Positions 38,715-49,329 of a stretch of 64,000 bases of DNA are shown one piece after another. This DNA is from Ferrimonas sp. YFM (lineage in GTDB: Bacteria; Pseudomonadota; Gammaproteobacteria; Enterobacterales; Shewanellaceae), in assembly GCF_030296015.1 (NCBI RefSeq), contig NZ_AP027368.1, positions 4,264,839 to 4,328,838 on the forward strand, written 5' to 3'. The notes under the pieces were generated by a model. It did not search any database, had not been told where the DNA came from, and saw only the letters and a list, made by a program, of their open reading frames with translations. Made by a program: the position numbers and the translations under genes. Numbering within the stretch: the first letter of the stretch is position 1; every line of letters begins with the position of its first letter.

Positions 38715-40602
38715 AGGCCACCGGGCCGCTGAAGGCAAAGCCCTGCAACCCATCCACCTGAAAGTCGTGGAGGCGCTCAGCCACTGAGTGCTCCTCCACC
38801 TGCTCCGCCACCACCAATACGCTGCGGGCGTGGGCGGCGGTGACCATCAGCGGCAACAGGGATTCGTAACTGCCCTCCTGGTTCATGTGCCGGCTGTAGG
38901 CCGGGTCCAGTTTGATCCCCTCCACCGGCAGGCTCTCCAGCTCCGCCAGTCCCGCCGGGGTCACATGATCCAGCCAGACAGGAATTCCCTCCTGCTGCAT
39001 CAGGGTCACGAAGTGGCGGCAGCCATCGCGATACTCCAGCGCCGCCTGCTCCGGGATCTCCACCGCCAGGACGGCCCCCAGAGTCGCCGCCTCCCGGCCA
39101 GCCTCCCGCAACCGGCTGATGAAGTGCTGAGACAGCAGGGAGGCGGTCGTCAGGTTCAGGGCCAGGGTCTGGGCAACCGGGGCCTCTCTGAGCTGGGACA
39201 GCAGGGTCTCCAGCACCAGCAGGTCCACCTCCACCTGGCGCTCCAGCCTCTGGGCCAGCACCACCACCGCCCCGGGTGTACGCCACTGCTTGCCGTCGTG
39301 GAAGCGGGTCAGCACTTCGTAGTAGAGGGTTCGGGCTTCCCGGTCGATCACCTGATGAGCCATCAATCTGGGCGGATGGGCAAGCATGGCGTCCAGCCGT
39401 TGGCTCTGAGCCGCCTGATCGCTGGGCACCACGGTCGTCACCGGCCCGGGCTCCCCCGCCAGCAGTCGCTGCAACTGCTGGTGCAGCCGCTGCTCCACCT
39501 CGGCTACCTCACCGCCAAACACGAAGGCTTCGGAGGCCACCATCGCCCTGGTGGCTCCCGCCTGCTGCAGCCGCTGACACAGGCTCTGTTCCAGCTCCGC
39601 CCCCTGGGGCAACCAGTCCTGCAATTCGATCCCAGGCAGCAGCGCCCAGAAGTCCGCCTGCCCCATGCGATACAGGCGACCCAGGGGGAAACGCGCCAGC
39701 TGCTGACGCAACAGTTCGGTGATCCCCACCATCAACGGCTGCTGAGCGGCCACGCCTCGGCTTCGCTCCAGCCCCTCCAGGCCCGAGAGGTGCACCTGCA
39801 CCACCACTCCCTGCTCGACCTCCCGGTCCTTGAGCAGGTTGTCCAGCCGGTCCCGGCCGCGGATGCCGTTGCCCAGGCCGGTTTCCCCATCGATAAAGCA
39901 GTTCTGCTGCAGCTGCCGCATCCGCTTGCACTGCTGCCGGTACTGCAGCTCGCTGTTTTCCACCATGCGGTTCATGGTCAGGGTCAGCGCCTTGAGCTCC
40001 AGCACCCAGGGCAGTTTCTGCTGACGAAGGAAGCTGCGTCGCCGCAGGGCTTCCGCCTGGGCCTGGGCCGACTTCAGCGGTGCCAGAATCCAGCGCAGGC
40101 CCCAGGCGCCAGTGGAAATGGCCACCGCCGCCACCACCAGAGCCACCAACAGGGCATTGAGGGAGATGCGATACAGATGTACCAGGGCCGGTTCGGGATT
40201 GACCTCCACCCGCAAGGTCGCCACCAGCTGCCAGCCGGCGTTGATCTCGGTCTCCCGGATTGGCACCTTGAGGTCGATCCACTGCCGGAACCAGTCGGGA
40301 GCGGTTTCCGGCGACGCGGTAATTTGGCGCGCCAGCCTGTTGTCACGGCCGACCAGCTCCAGGGAGGCGTAATCGCCCCGGTCGAAGATGGCGTCCACCA
40401 TGGACTCCGCCAGCACCCAGTCTCCCTTGGCCAGCACCGGCGACAGAGACAACCCGAATGAGGTGGCGGTGTCCTGGCCGTGGCTGGCCAGTTGCTCCAC
40501 CAGATAGGCCTGACTGCCGCGGACAAACAGCAGCAGGGTGGTGGCGGTCAACGAGGCCACCAGCAGGATCAGGCAGATGAGAAGGAGTCGGAATAGGGTC
40601 AT
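38686..40602 (-). CDS. lapD: LapD-like c-di-GMP receptor (degenerate GGDEF-EAL)
   Basis: 638 residues from the ATG at 40602, which overlaps the lapG stop (ATGA). Inner-membrane layout: first segment (LFRLLLICLILLVASLTATTLLLF), periplasmic LapD/MoxY-type domain (about 30-145), second segment (about 148-170), HAMP, then a GGDEF domain whose motif is ruined (GQADFWALL) and an EAL domain that reads YYEVLTRF and lacks catalytic residues. In Pseudomonas LapD the EAL binds c-di-GMP and the periplasmic domain then holds the protease LapG, keeping large adhesins on the surface. Operon with lapG supports this. Confidence 0.92.
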   Translation of the reverse strand: MTLFRLLLICLILLVASLTATTLLLFVRGSQAYLVEQLASHGQDTATSFGLSLSPVLAKGDWVLAESMVDAIFDRGDYASLELVGRDNRLARQITASPETAPDWFRQWIDLKVPIRETEINAGWQLVATLRVEVNPEPALVHLYRISLNALLVALVVAAVAISTGAWGLRWILAPLKSAQAQAEALRRRSFLRQQKLPWVLELKALTLTMNRMVENSELQYRQQCKRMRQLQQNCFIDGETGLGNGIRGRDRLDNLLKDREVEQGVVVQVHLSGLEGLERSRGVAAQQPLMVGITELLRQQLARFPLGRLYRMGQADFWALLPGIELQDWLPQGAELEQSLCQRLQQAGATRAMVASEAFVFGGEVAEVEQRLHQQLQRLLAGEPGPVTTVVPSDQAAQSQRLDAMLAHPPRLMAHQVIDREARTLYYEVLTRFHDGKQWRTPGAVVVLAQRLERQVEVDLLVLETLLSQLREAPVAQTLALNLTTASLLSQHFISRLREAGREAATLGAVLAVEIPEQAALEYRDGCRHFVTLMQQEGIPVWLDHVTPAGLAELESLPVEGIKLDPAYSRHMNQEGSYESLLPLMVTAAHARSVLVVAEQVEEHSVAERLHDFQVDGLQGFAFSGPVAFSELPTGDR

Positions 40603-41264
40603 GAGGAGTCTCCTGCCAGTCGCTGCAGCAGGTCCTGCCACAGCAGTATGCCGTTGTCGCCCTGTTTCAGGCGCACCCCTTGATCAAAGGCCCGGGCCCG
40701 CCACAACCCCTCACCATTGAAGGCGTAGACGGGCAGCAGATCTGGCCGTTGATCGCCGGGAAGAATCTTGGGATTGAGGTTATCCAGAACCAGGGGCATG
40801 GCGTCCTCGGTCTCGAGGTAGATCAGCACCATATGCGCCTGATTCAGCTCCAGGGCCTTGGCGTACATCAGCCTGAGGTGTTCGGAGGAGAGGCCCAGCA
40901 CCCTCAGGGTAAAAAACTTGGCCAGGGAGAAGTCTTCACAGTCCCCACCGCCACTGGCGACAAACTCAAAGGGGGTCGCCCAGTAGTCGTCCCGGTTCCA
41001 GTGGGTGGCGTCCGCGACAAAGTGGTAACGGTTGAAGTGGTCATTGACCGCGGCAAGGTGTTGGTGGGCGGGCAACTTCATCGCCAGCCTGGCCTCGATA
41101 AAGGCCTTGAGCTCATGAACCTGGGCAAGCCCCTGTTCGCCAAAACGCCTTTCTATGGGCACCAGGCGCTCCGGCAGGAAGAAGTCGCGCCATTGTGGCA
41201 CCTCCTCCGCCCACCCGGGCAGGCTTGGCAGCAGCAAAAGGAGAAGCCAAACTGTAACTCTCAC
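40599..41264 (-). CDS. lapG: LapG-like periplasmic transglutaminase-type cysteine protease
   Basis: 221 residues if it starts at the GTG at 41264 (MRVTVWLLLLLLPSLPGWA, a clean signal peptide, with AGGA upstream). A further-upstream ATG at 41354 would bury the signal. Catalytic triad: Cys109 (SGGGDCEDFSLAK), His144 (AHMVLIY) and Asp161 (LVLDNLNP). Calcium-dependent LapG proteases clip the N-terminus of LapA/BapA-type adhesins when LapD is free of c-di-GMP. No such adhesin is in the window, so its target lies elsewhere. Confidence 0.92.
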   Translation of the reverse strand: MRVTVWLLLLLLPSLPGWAEEVPQWRDFFLPERLVPIERRFGEQGLAQVHELKAFIEARLAMKLPAHQHLAAVNDHFNRYHFVADATHWNRDDYWATPFEFVASGGGDCEDFSLAKFFTLRVLGLSSEHLRLMYAKALELNQAHMVLIYLETEDAMPLVLDNLNPKILPGDQRPDLLPVYAFNGEGLWRARAFDQGVRLKQGDNGILLWQDLLQRLAGDSS

Positions 41265-41422
41265 ATCCCTGTGTCCTGTGGCCTGTCTGTCCCTATGAAT
41301 CCGGTCACCGTCGTGCGCCACAGTGATAAGGGTTACAGATTGATCCCGCACCATTTCTGTTCATTGCTTTAAAGTGTAGACTGTGTCCAATTTCCAGCTA
41401 GCAAACATAGGAATGCCCGCTC

Positions 41423-42175
41423 ATGGCAGACAACGGGGACAAGACCCATTTCGGATACAAGACGGTGGAAGCCGACAAGAAGGCCGAGATGGTGGCCGAC
41501 GTATTCCACTCCGTCGCATCCAAATATGACCTGATGAATGACCTGATGTCCTTTGGCGTACACAGGTACTGGAAACGCTTCACCATTGAGTGCGCCGCCG
41601 CCCGTCCCGGCATGAAGGTGCTGGACCTGGCCGGTGGTACCGGCGACCTGACCCGCAAGTTCTCCCAGCTGGTGGGCGAGAAGGGTGAGGTGGTGTTGGC
41701 GGACATCAACGACTCCATGCTGAAAGTGGGCCGCGCCAAGCTGCAGGACCAGGGCGTGGTGGGTAACGTCAACTATGTTCAGGCCAATGCCGAAGCCCTG
41801 CCCTTCCCGGACAACCACTTCGACATCATCACCATCGCCTTCGGCCTGCGTAACGTCACCGAGAAGGCCAAGGCACTGGCCTCCATGCAGCGGGTGCTCA
41901 AGCCCGGTGGCAAGCTGCTGGTTCTGGAGTTCTCCAAGCCCCTGAACCCCATGATGCAGAAGGCCTACGACTTCTACAGCTTCCAGGTGATCCCCCGCAT
42001 GGGCTCCATGGTGGCCGGCGACGCCGAGAGCTACCAGTACCTGTCCGAGTCCATTCGTATGCACCCGGACCAGGAAACCCTGAAGCAGATGATGCTGGAC
42101 GCCGGTTTCGACCAGGCGGACTACGTCAACATGACCAATGGTGTGGTAGCCCTGCACCGCGGCTATAAGTTCTGA
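41423..42175 (+). CDS. ubiE: Ubiquinone/menaquinone biosynthesis C-methyltransferase
   Basis: 250 residues. Class-I SAM methyltransferase for the C-methylation of demethylmenaquinol and of the ubiquinone intermediate. Motifs: [39 protein letters not shown] motif [15 protein letters not shown] (about 67-81), [19 protein letters not shown] and [11 protein letters not shown]. First gene of ubiE-ubiJ-ubiB, 12 bases before ubiJ. Confidence 0.97.
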   Translation: MADNGDKTHFGYKTVEADKKAEMVADVFHSVASKYDLMNDLMSFGVHRYWKRFTIECAAARPGMKVLDLAGGTGDLTRKFSQLVGEKGEVVLADINDSMLKVGRAKLQDQGVVGNVNYVQANAEALPFPDNHFDIITIAFGLRNVTEKAKALASMQRVLKPGGKLLVLEFSKPLNPMMQKAYDFYSFQVIPRMGSMVAGDAESYQYLSESIRMHPDQETLKQMMLDAGFDQADYVNMTNGVVALHRGYKF

Positions 42176-42187
42176 TCCCGAGGTAAT

Positions 42188-42790
42188 ATGCACCTTGCGA
42201 CCCTGGTAGCAGGCAGCCTGGAAGCGGCGCTGGGGCACCTGCTGACGTACCATCCCGACCCCCGCCCCCTGGCCGATTGCCGGGGGCAGGTAGTGGAACT
42301 GCAACTGGCGGAGCTGCCCTGGCCGCTCTTCCTGATCCTCAATCACCCCCTCCAGGTCTACAGCCGTTACGGCGGCGAGCCTCAGGCCACCCTGAGCGTC
42401 AGCCTGTCGGTGCTGGCCGACATCCAGCAGGGCGCCCCCCTGTCGGAGCTGGTGCAGCAGAACAAACTGGAGATCAGCGGCGACATGCAGCTGGTGGGTA
42501 AGCTGGCCCAGGTACTGACCGGCATCGAACCGGACATCACCGAGCCTCTGAGCAAGGTACTGGGTGACGGCATGGCCTACCGGGTACACAACCTGGGACA
42601 GAGCCTGTTCGCCATGGGCAAGAAGCACATCGGCGCCACCCAGGCCCACCTGGGAGACTACCTGGTGGAGGAGCGACGGGTCTCCCCGGCCGCCGATGAG
42701 GTTGCCGGTTTCTGCCGTCAGGTGGATGAGCTGGAGCGGCGCACCCAGGCCCTGGCCGCCAGGCTGGCGGCACTGGAGTCCCGCTCATGA
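42188..42790 (+). CDS. ubiJ: Ubiquinone biosynthesis accessory factor UbiJ
   Basis: 200 residues with an N-terminal SCP2 lipid-binding domain ([60 protein letters not shown]) and a C-terminal coiled coil ([20 protein letters not shown]). Partner of UbiK in the soluble ubiquinone-synthesis complex. Its TGA overlaps the ubiB ATG (ATGA). Confidence 0.93.
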   Translation: MHLATLVAGSLEAALGHLLTYHPDPRPLADCRGQVVELQLAELPWPLFLILNHPLQVYSRYGGEPQATLSVSLSVLADIQQGAPLSELVQQNKLEISGDMQLVGKLAQVLTGIEPDITEPLSKVLGDGMAYRVHNLGQSLFAMGKKHIGATQAHLGDYLVEERRVSPAADEVAGFCRQVDELERRTQALAARLAALESRS

Positions 42791-44421
42791 GCTGGGGCGC
42801 CATCAAGCGGGCCTATCAGGTTGCCCGCACCTTTCGCCAGTACCGCCTGATCGAACTGCTGCCGGAGCAGCGTCGCCCCCTGCCCCTGAAGCTGATGGAC
42901 GCCAGCCTGTTCTGGGTCGGCCGCAAGTCCCTGGATGCCCACCCCTCGGTGCGGGTGCGCCTGGCCCTGCAGAGTCTGGGACCGGTATTCATCAAGTTCG
43001 GTCAGATGCTCTCCACCCGACGGGATCTGCTGCCGGACCTGTTCGCCGATGCCCTGGCCCAGCTGCAGGATCAGGTGCCTCCCTTCGACGGTGAGCTGGC
43101 CAAATCGGAGATCGAGTCCGCCCTGGGCCACAGCATCGACACCCTGTTCGATGATTTCGACATTACTCCTCTGGCCTCGGCCTCGGTGGCTCAGGTACAC
43201 ACGGCCACCCTGCGCAGCACCGGCGAAGAGGTGATCCTCAAGGTGGTGCGCCCGGACATCGAGGCGGTGATCCTGGCGGACCTGGCGCTGATGGAAACTG
43301 GCGCCCGGCTGGTGCACAACACCCGCAAAGGCAAACCCTTGCGCGCCATCGAAGTGGTCGAAGATTATCGTAAGACCATCCTGGCCGAACTGGACCTGGT
43401 GCAGGAAGCCAGCAACGCCCGCCGACTGCGGGACAACTTTGCCGGTTCCCCCGCCCTCTACATTCCCCGGGTCTACCCTGAGCTGTGCCGGCGTAAACTG
43501 CTGGTGATGGAGCGAATCCACGGCATCCCGGTGACCGACATCGAGGCCCTCAAGGCTCAGGGCACCAACATGAAGCTGCTGGCGGAGCGCGGCGTGGAGG
43601 TGTTCTTCACCCAGGTGTTCCGGGACAACTTCTTCCACGCCGACATGCACCCGGGCAACATCTTCGTCAGCCGGGAGCATCCGGACGACCCCATGTACAT
43701 CGGCATCGACTGCGGCATCGTCGGCAGCCTCACCGAGAACGACAAACGCTACCTGGCGGATGTGTTCCTGGCCTTCTTCAACCAGGACTACTCACGTCTG
43801 TCCCAGGTCTATATCGACTCGGGCTGGATCAGCGCCGACACCAACCCGGTGGAGTTTGAGAAGGCGTTGCGCAAGGTGCTCGAGCCCCTGGAGAACAAGC
43901 CCCTGTCGCAGATCAGCTTCGGCCACCTGCTGGTGGAGCTGTTCCGCTGTGCCCGAGAGTTCGAGATGGAGGTACAGCCGCAACTGGTGCTGCTGGAGAA
44001 GACCCTGCTCTACATCGAAGGGCTGGGACGTCAGCTCTACCCTCAACTGGACCTGTGGCAGACAGCCAAACCCTTCCTCGAACAGTGGATGGCGGAACAG
44101 CTGGGTCCCTCGGCACAGATGAAGCGGGTAAAAGAGGCTTTGCCCTTCTGGTTGGAGAAGCTTCCGGAGATGCCGGATCTCATCCACGACAATTTACAGT
44201 TGAGCAAGGCGCTATTGCGACATCCGCAAGGTGTGATGGAGCGCTACATAAATCAGCGTCGAACAATTCACAATAGTCACTACTTCCTCATTATTGGCTC
44301 GGTTTTGTTGATCTCGGGCACACTATTGATAGGGAAATTCAGTACAATCTGGCCTTCTATAACCCTCGCCCTGACCGGGCTGGCCTGCTGGGCCAAAGGG
44401 TGGCGACTTAACAACCAGTGA
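42787..44421 (+). CDS. ubiB: Ubiquinone biosynthesis atypical kinase/ATPase UbiB
   Basis: 544 residues of the ADCK/UbiB family. KxGQ motif ([17 protein letters not shown], about 71-87), Ala-rich loop ASASVAQVH, invariant Lys in EVILKVVRP, catalytic [10 protein letters not shown] (about 284-293), DCGIVGSL, and two C-terminal membrane helices ([19 protein letters not shown] and a second ending LACWAKGW). Thought to extract or activate ubiquinone intermediates at the membrane through ATPase activity. Third gene of the ubi unit. Confidence 0.97.
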   Translation: MSWGAIKRAYQVARTFRQYRLIELLPEQRRPLPLKLMDASLFWVGRKSLDAHPSVRVRLALQSLGPVFIKFGQMLSTRRDLLPDLFADALAQLQDQVPPFDGELAKSEIESALGHSIDTLFDDFDITPLASASVAQVHTATLRSTGEEVILKVVRPDIEAVILADLALMETGARLVHNTRKGKPLRAIEVVEDYRKTILAELDLVQEASNARRLRDNFAGSPALYIPRVYPELCRRKLLVMERIHGIPVTDIEALKAQGTNMKLLAERGVEVFFTQVFRDNFFHADMHPGNIFVSREHPDDPMYIGIDCGIVGSLTENDKRYLADVFLAFFNQDYSRLSQVYIDSGWISADTNPVEFEKALRKVLEPLENKPLSQISFGHLLVELFRCAREFEMEVQPQLVLLEKTLLYIEGLGRQLYPQLDLWQTAKPFLEQWMAEQLGPSAQMKRVKEALPFWLEKLPEMPDLIHDNLQLSKALLRHPQGVMERYINQRRTIHNSHYFLIIGSVLLISGTLLIGKFSTIWPSITLALTGLACWAKGWRLNNQ

Positions 44422-44486
44422 AAATGTCGCCGATACTTGTTACATTGAACATCGTTTATTGACCTGTTAAATACCCCGGAGACAAC

Positions 44487-44711
44487 ATGGGCGGCATCAG
44501 CATTTGGCAACTTCTTATCATCGCACTCATCGTGGTACTGCTGTTCGGTACCAAGAAGCTGCGCGGCATGGGCTCTGATCTGGGCGGCGCTGTAAAGGGC
44601 TTCAAGAAAGCCATGGGCGACGAAGACAAGGGCGCAGAAAAGAAAGCGATCGAAGAGAGCAAAGCAGAGGACACCACCACTGCCGAGCAGAAAAACAAAG
44701 AACAGGCCTAA
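44487..44711 (+). CDS. tatA: Sec-independent translocase subunit TatA
   Basis: 74 residues: short N-terminal membrane helix ([20 protein letters not shown]), [10 protein letters not shown] hinge, amphipathic helix ([14 protein letters not shown]) and an acidic/lysine-rich tail. Oligomerises to form the export passage for folded proteins. Head of tatA-tatB-tatC. Confidence 0.97.
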   Translation: MGGISIWQLLIIALIVVLLFGTKKLRGMGSDLGGAVKGFKKAMGDEDKGAEKKAIEESKAEDTTTAEQKNKEQA

Positions 44712-44717
44712 ACCACT

Positions 44718-45110
44718 ATGATCGACGGTATCGGCCTGTTTGAACTGGTCCTGATTGCCGTTCTGGGCTTGGTGGTTCTGGGGCCCGAACGTCTGCCAGT
44801 GGCGGTGCGCAGCATCAGCCGCTGGGTCAGCACCATCAAGCGCATGGCCAACTCGGTGAAGGATGAGCTCGAACAGGAGCTGAAGATCGAGCAGCTGCAG
44901 TCGGATCTGAAGAAGGCCGAGTCCAAAGGACTCGAGTCTCTGGATCCCGGCCTGAAACAGTCTATCGAGGAGCTTCGTTCCGCCGCACAATCGGTGAACC
45001 GCCCCTACCAGACGGACGAAGGCAAGCCCGACGCATCCACCCCCACTGTCTCGCCACAACCCGAGATCAGCGAAAAGAAAGCCGCTGAACCGGGTAAAAC
45101 CGCAGAGTAA
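44718..45110 (+). CDS. tatB: Sec-independent translocase subunit TatB
   Basis: 130 residues: [27 protein letters not shown] is the diagnostic N-terminal helix plus hinge, followed by a long amphipathic helix ([26 protein letters not shown]) and a variable Pro/Glu/Lys-rich tail. Works with TatC in binding twin-arginine signals. Six bases after tatA, two bases before tatC. Confidence 0.97.
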   Translation: MIDGIGLFELVLIAVLGLVVLGPERLPVAVRSISRWVSTIKRMANSVKDELEQELKIEQLQSDLKKAESKGLESLDPGLKQSIEELRSAAQSVNRPYQTDEGKPDASTPTVSPQPEISEKKAAEPGKTAE

Positions 45111-45112
45111 GT

Positions 45113-45868
45113 ATGTCCGAGCAGCAACCCCTAATCAGTCATCTGCTCGAGCTGAGAAACCGCCTGTTGCACGCAATAGGCGGCGTCCTGCTCGTGTTCG
45201 CCAGCCTCGCCTACTGGGCCAACGACATCTACAACTTCCTGTCGCTGCCCCTGTTGGAGGTGATGCCGGAGAACGCCTCCATGATCGCAACGGACGTGGC
45301 CTCCCCCTTCTTCGCCCCGTTCAAGCTGACCATGTTTGTGGCGCTGTTCATCGCCATGCCCTATGTGTTGTATCAGGTGTGGGCCTTTATCGCCCCGGGT
45401 CTGTACAAGCATGAGAAGAAGCTGGTCTTCCCTCTGCTGATCAGCAGCTCCCTCCTGTTCTACGCCGGCATCGCATTTGCCTACTTTATCGTGTTCCCCG
45501 TGGTGTTTGGCTTCTTCACCAGCGTTGCTCCGGAAGGGGTACAGGTGGCCACGGACATCAACAGCTACCTGAGCTTCGTCCTCAAGCTGTTCTTCGCCTT
45601 CGGCCTCGCCTTCGAAATTCCGGTGGCGGTGATCCTGATGGTGTGGACCGGCATGACCACCCCGGACGATCTCAAGAAAAATCGCCCCTACATTGTTGTC
45701 GGCGCCTTCGTTGTTGGTATGCTGTTAACGCCGCCGGACATCATCTCTCAGACCATGCTGGCTCTGCCCATGCTGTTGCTGTTTGAGGGTGGCCTGTTCT
45801 TCTCCCGTCTTTACCAGCCTAAGGACGACGAAGAGGAAGAGGTACAAGAGGAGCCCACCGAAGAGTAG
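45113..45868 (+). CDS. tatC: Sec-independent translocase subunit TatC
   Basis: 251 residues with six membrane helices. Begins [25 protein letters not shown], with [66 protein letters not shown] and the acidic tail [14 protein letters not shown]. Receptor for twin-arginine signals; NrfC, encoded in this window, is an expected substrate. Confidence 0.98.
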   Translation: MSEQQPLISHLLELRNRLLHAIGGVLLVFASLAYWANDIYNFLSLPLLEVMPENASMIATDVASPFFAPFKLTMFVALFIAMPYVLYQVWAFIAPGLYKHEKKLVFPLLISSSLLFYAGIAFAYFIVFPVVFGFFTSVAPEGVQVATDINSYLSFVLKLFFAFGLAFEIPVAVILMVWTGMTTPDDLKKNRPYIVVGAFVVGMLLTPPDIISQTMLALPMLLLFEGGLFFSRLYQPKDDEEEEVQEEPTEE

Positions 45869-45939
45869 CCCAGTCACGGCGGTCACTAAGCGCATTGCCC
45901 ATCAATGCGCTTGGCATCAGGTTTAATCAAGGAACTGTT

Positions 45940-46455
45940 ATGCTTAAGACCGCCGTTTTCTCCCTGCTGCTTGCCCCGGCAGCTGTCTCTGCCGCCGACG
46001 CGGCCTGCCACTCAATCAAAGATCAGATCCAGCGCCTGGCCTGTTACGACAAGGCCGCCGAGGCGGTGGTGAACTGCGCCAGTGAGAAAGACAAACTGGA
46101 CCGGTTGGTGTGCTTCGACAAGTTGGGTAAGCCCATGAAAGCGCTCGCCCAGTCCAAGAAAGCCCTTCCCCCTCAGGCTAAGGCGCCCGAAGCCGCCAAT
46201 GAACGCTTTGGCCTGAGCGACAAGCGTCCCGAAGAGCCGGAAGCGATTAAGGCCAGTGTTAGCAAGCTGAAGCAGGATCCCTACGGTAAGTTCATCATCA
46301 CCCTGGACAATGGCCAGGTGTGGAAGCAGATCGACTCCAAGCGATTCCGCTTCAAGAAGGACAAGCCGGTCACCATCGAGAAGGCCTCCCTTGGCTCCTT
46401 TATGCTGACCCAGGAGGGCAGCAGCAAGAGCGCCCGGGTGAAGCGCGTGCAATGA
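45940..46455 (+). CDS. Secreted protein of unknown function between tatC and tatD
   Basis: 171 residues from the ATG at 45940 with AAGGAAC upstream. Signal peptide MLKTAVFSLLLAPAAVSA, then two similar Cys-bearing segments (DQIQRLACYDKAAE and DKLDRLVCFDKLGK), a Pro/Lys/Ala linker and a C-terminal domain of about 65 residues (KFIITLDNGQVWKQ, VTIEKASLGSFMLTQEGSSKSARVKRVQ) that looks like a small beta-rich module. The CYDKAA pattern occurs in several periplasmic proteins of unknown role. Its stop overlaps the tatD start (ATGA), so it is translated with tatD. Confidence 0.82.
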   Translation: MLKTAVFSLLLAPAAVSAADAACHSIKDQIQRLACYDKAAEAVVNCASEKDKLDRLVCFDKLGKPMKALAQSKKALPPQAKAPEAANERFGLSDKRPEEPEAIKASVSKLKQDPYGKFIITLDNGQVWKQIDSKRFRFKKDKPVTIEKASLGSFMLTQEGSSKSARVKRVQ

Positions 46456-47228
46456 TCGACATTGCGGTCAATCTGACCTCCAGCCAGTTCAGGGAGGACC
46501 TTGAGCTGGTGCTGGCCCGCGCCCAGGAAGCCGGAGTCGATACCCTTATCGGCCTGGCCAGCGATCTGGAGGAGGCGCGGCAGCTGCAGCCCCTGGCGGA
46601 GCAGCATCCCGGCGTCTTCATTACCGCCGGCATCCATCCCCACTACGCCAGTGGCTTCGATGCCAGCAGTCCAGCACAGATCGAAGCCCTGTGCCGTCAC
46701 CCCAGGGTGGTGGCCGTGGGTGAGTGCGGCCTGGATTTCAACCGGGACTTCTCCCCCAGGCCGGATCAGCGCCGCGCCTTCGAGGCCCAGCTGAGGCTGG
46801 CCTGCGACCTGGGCAAACCGGCGCTGATGCACTGCCGGGATGCCGGCGAGGAGTTCACCGCCATGGTGTCAGAGGTGCGAGGCAACCTCAGCGGCGGGGT
46901 GCTGCACTGCTTCACCGGCAGCGAACAGGAACTGCATCAGGCCCTGGAACTGGACCTCTATATCGGCATCACCGGCTGGGTCTGTGACGAGCGCCGGGGG
47001 GCAGAGCTGGCCCGGCTGGTACCGCAGATCCCCGATGACCGCCTGCTGCTGGAGACCGATGCCCCCTATCTGATCCCCAGGGACATCCGCCCCAAACCTA
47101 AGACCCGGCGCAACGAACCGAGATGGCTGCCACACATCGCCAATAAAGTGGCCGAGCTGCGCAACCAAAGTGTGGATACGCTGTCCCAACACTGTCTACA
47201 GAATGCCAAGCGCCTGTTTCAAGTGTGA
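46452..47228 (+). CDS. tatD: TatD-family metal-dependent deoxyribonuclease
   Basis: 258 residues from the ATG at 46452 (MIDIAVNLTSSQFREDLE); a frame open from 46320 only overlaps the upstream gene. Metal-site residues in FITAGIHPHYA, AVGECGLDFNRDFSP, KPALMHCRDA, VLHCFTGS and LLLETDAPYLIPRD. TIM-barrel 3'-5' exonuclease family member implicated in DNA repair and turnover, placed after tatABC as in E. coli. Confidence 0.95.
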   Translation: MIDIAVNLTSSQFREDLELVLARAQEAGVDTLIGLASDLEEARQLQPLAEQHPGVFITAGIHPHYASGFDASSPAQIEALCRHPRVVAVGECGLDFNRDFSPRPDQRRAFEAQLRLACDLGKPALMHCRDAGEEFTAMVSEVRGNLSGGVLHCFTGSEQELHQALELDLYIGITGWVCDERRGAELARLVPQIPDDRLLLETDAPYLIPRDIRPKPKTRRNEPRWLPHIANKVAELRNQSVDTLSQHCLQNAKRLFQV

Positions 47229-47321
47229 TTAAGCTCCTGCCTTAAGGAGTAGAGTTTGCTAATATTGACGCCGTTCTATCGGCCTGACCTCCGTCACACT
47301 GTGATCGGTCTTTGGCGATAA

Positions 47322-48353
<1,032 letters not shown>

Positions 48354-48376
48354 GGTTCCGCGCCTGAACGACACAA

Positions 48377-48398
48377 GGGGAGCTTCGGCTCCCCTTTT
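48377..48398 (+). terminator. Terminator of hemB
   Basis: GGGGAGC (48377-48383), loop TTCG, GCTCCCC (48388-48394), T4. Confidence 0.92.
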
Positions 48399-48444
48399 CA
48401 TTGCCCGCCCCTGTTCGGTTTTGACCGATCCCGGTCACGTTTCC

Positions 48445-48476
48445 ACAATTCTGGAAGAACAAAGTCGACAATTCTG
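48445..48476. repeat. Direct repeat upstream of the thioredoxin-like gene
   Basis: ACAATTCTG occurs at 48445-48453 and 48468-48476, 23 bases apart (about two helical turns), 40 bases before the ATG at 48516. Possibly a regulator site; unknown protein. Confidence 0.35.
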
Positions 48477-48515
48477 AGTCAGACTGGTCAGCAGGATAGA
48501 GAGAATGAGAGCACC

Positions 48516-49055
48516 ATGAAAAAGACAACTTTGCTGGCCATGATGCTGGCCCCGGCTTTGATGAGCCCCTACGCTATGGCAAACTCCGGCTGTGGTTTCG
48601 AAGAGGGCCAGAAGGGCCCCTTCGCCACCTGCACCCAAGAGGAGAAACAGGAGGTAATTTTGACCGGTGAACTGGCCATGGCCGACATTATTGACGCGAT
48701 CCCCGGCTACGGAGACAACTTCGACAGCTACGCACCCCAGTCCAACTGGGTTGACGCCCTGAAGGCGGTAGACACCCCCACGGAGATCGTGGTGATCATC
48801 GGCACCTGGTGCCCCGACTGCCATCGCGAGACCCCACGCTTCGCCAAACTGCTGGAGCAGGTCGGCAACGACAAGCTGTCCGTGCGCTACATCGGCGTCG
48901 ATCGCCAGAAATCCGATCCGCAGAACCTGGCGGCCGCCTATGAGTTCAAGCGCATCCCCACCTTTATGGTGATCCAGGATGGCAAGGAGATCGGCCGCAT
49001 CGTCGAGACTCCCAAGCACTCCCTGGAGCAGGATCTGGCCGAGATCCTCAAATAA
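48516..49055 (+). CDS. Periplasmic thioredoxin-like protein
   Basis: 179 residues: signal peptide (KKTTLLAMMLAPALMSPYAMA), then a thioredoxin fold with the redox pair Cys99-Cys102 in GTWCPDCHRETPRF, the cis-Pro in RIPTFMVIQDGKEIGRIVE, and a C-terminal helix. Two further cysteines at 26 and 39 precede the domain. Likely a periplasmic thiol-disulfide or redox protein; the partner is unknown. Stands alone after hemB. Confidence 0.87.
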   Translation: MKKTTLLAMMLAPALMSPYAMANSGCGFEEGQKGPFATCTQEEKQEVILTGELAMADIIDAIPGYGDNFDSYAPQSNWVDALKAVDTPTEIVVIIGTWCPDCHRETPRFAKLLEQVGNDKLSVRYIGVDRQKSDPQNLAAAYEFKRIPTFMVIQDGKEIGRIVETPKHSLEQDLAEILK

Positions 49056-49063
49056 TCCCCTCA

Positions 49064-49092
49064 GGCCGAATCAGCCCAACTGGTTCGGCCTC
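49064..49092 (+). terminator. Possible terminator of the thioredoxin-like gene
   Basis: AGGCCGAA (49064-49071) and TTCGGCCT (49085-49092) with a 13-base loop; followed by only two T, so tentative. Confidence 0.4.
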
Positions 49093-49117
49093 TTAGCGCC
49101 ACTTCAAAACATTGATT

Positions 49118-49138
49118 TGTAAAGACAATATTTACAAG
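49118..49138. promoter_or_regulatory. Perfect 7-7-7 dyad upstream of the riboswitch
   Basis: TTGTAAA, seven bases, TTTACAA. Perfect dyad about 110 bases before the aptamer, in the likely promoter. The binding protein is unknown. Confidence 0.5.
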
Positions 49139-49248
49139 CGCCCATCACTTCATCTCAGTACCAAGTACACCCACTGACACCCTCACTTCACCATGCTCTA
49201 ATGGTCCCGACCCAAGGATAAACCGAGTCCTGGGTTCAGTTTTCGTTA

Positions 49249-49329
49249 CGCTGACAATGGCAAACCAACCGTGAGGTTGGGACGCAAAGCTTCCGGTCTC
49301 GCCCAAGCGAGATAGCGGGGTTTCCAGCG
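49249..49329 (+). promoter_or_regulatory. Cyclic-di-GMP class I (GEMM-I) riboswitch
   Basis: Aptamer with all hallmarks: P1 CGCTG/CAGCG (49249-49253 with 49325-49329), the conserved ACAATGGCAAACC strand, P2 CCAACC-GTGA-GGTTGG with a GNRA tetraloop (49265-49280), the conserved GGGACGCAAAGC joining strand, P3 GTCTCGC-CCAA-GCGAGA (49297-49312) and the closing TAGCGGGGTTTCC strand. Downstream, GAGTCC pairs with GGACTC (49332-49353). A further ACCAT/ATGGT stem (49387-49401) places the GGAG ribosome-binding site in its loop, so translation control is more likely than termination, as no T-run is present. Confidence 0.95.
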
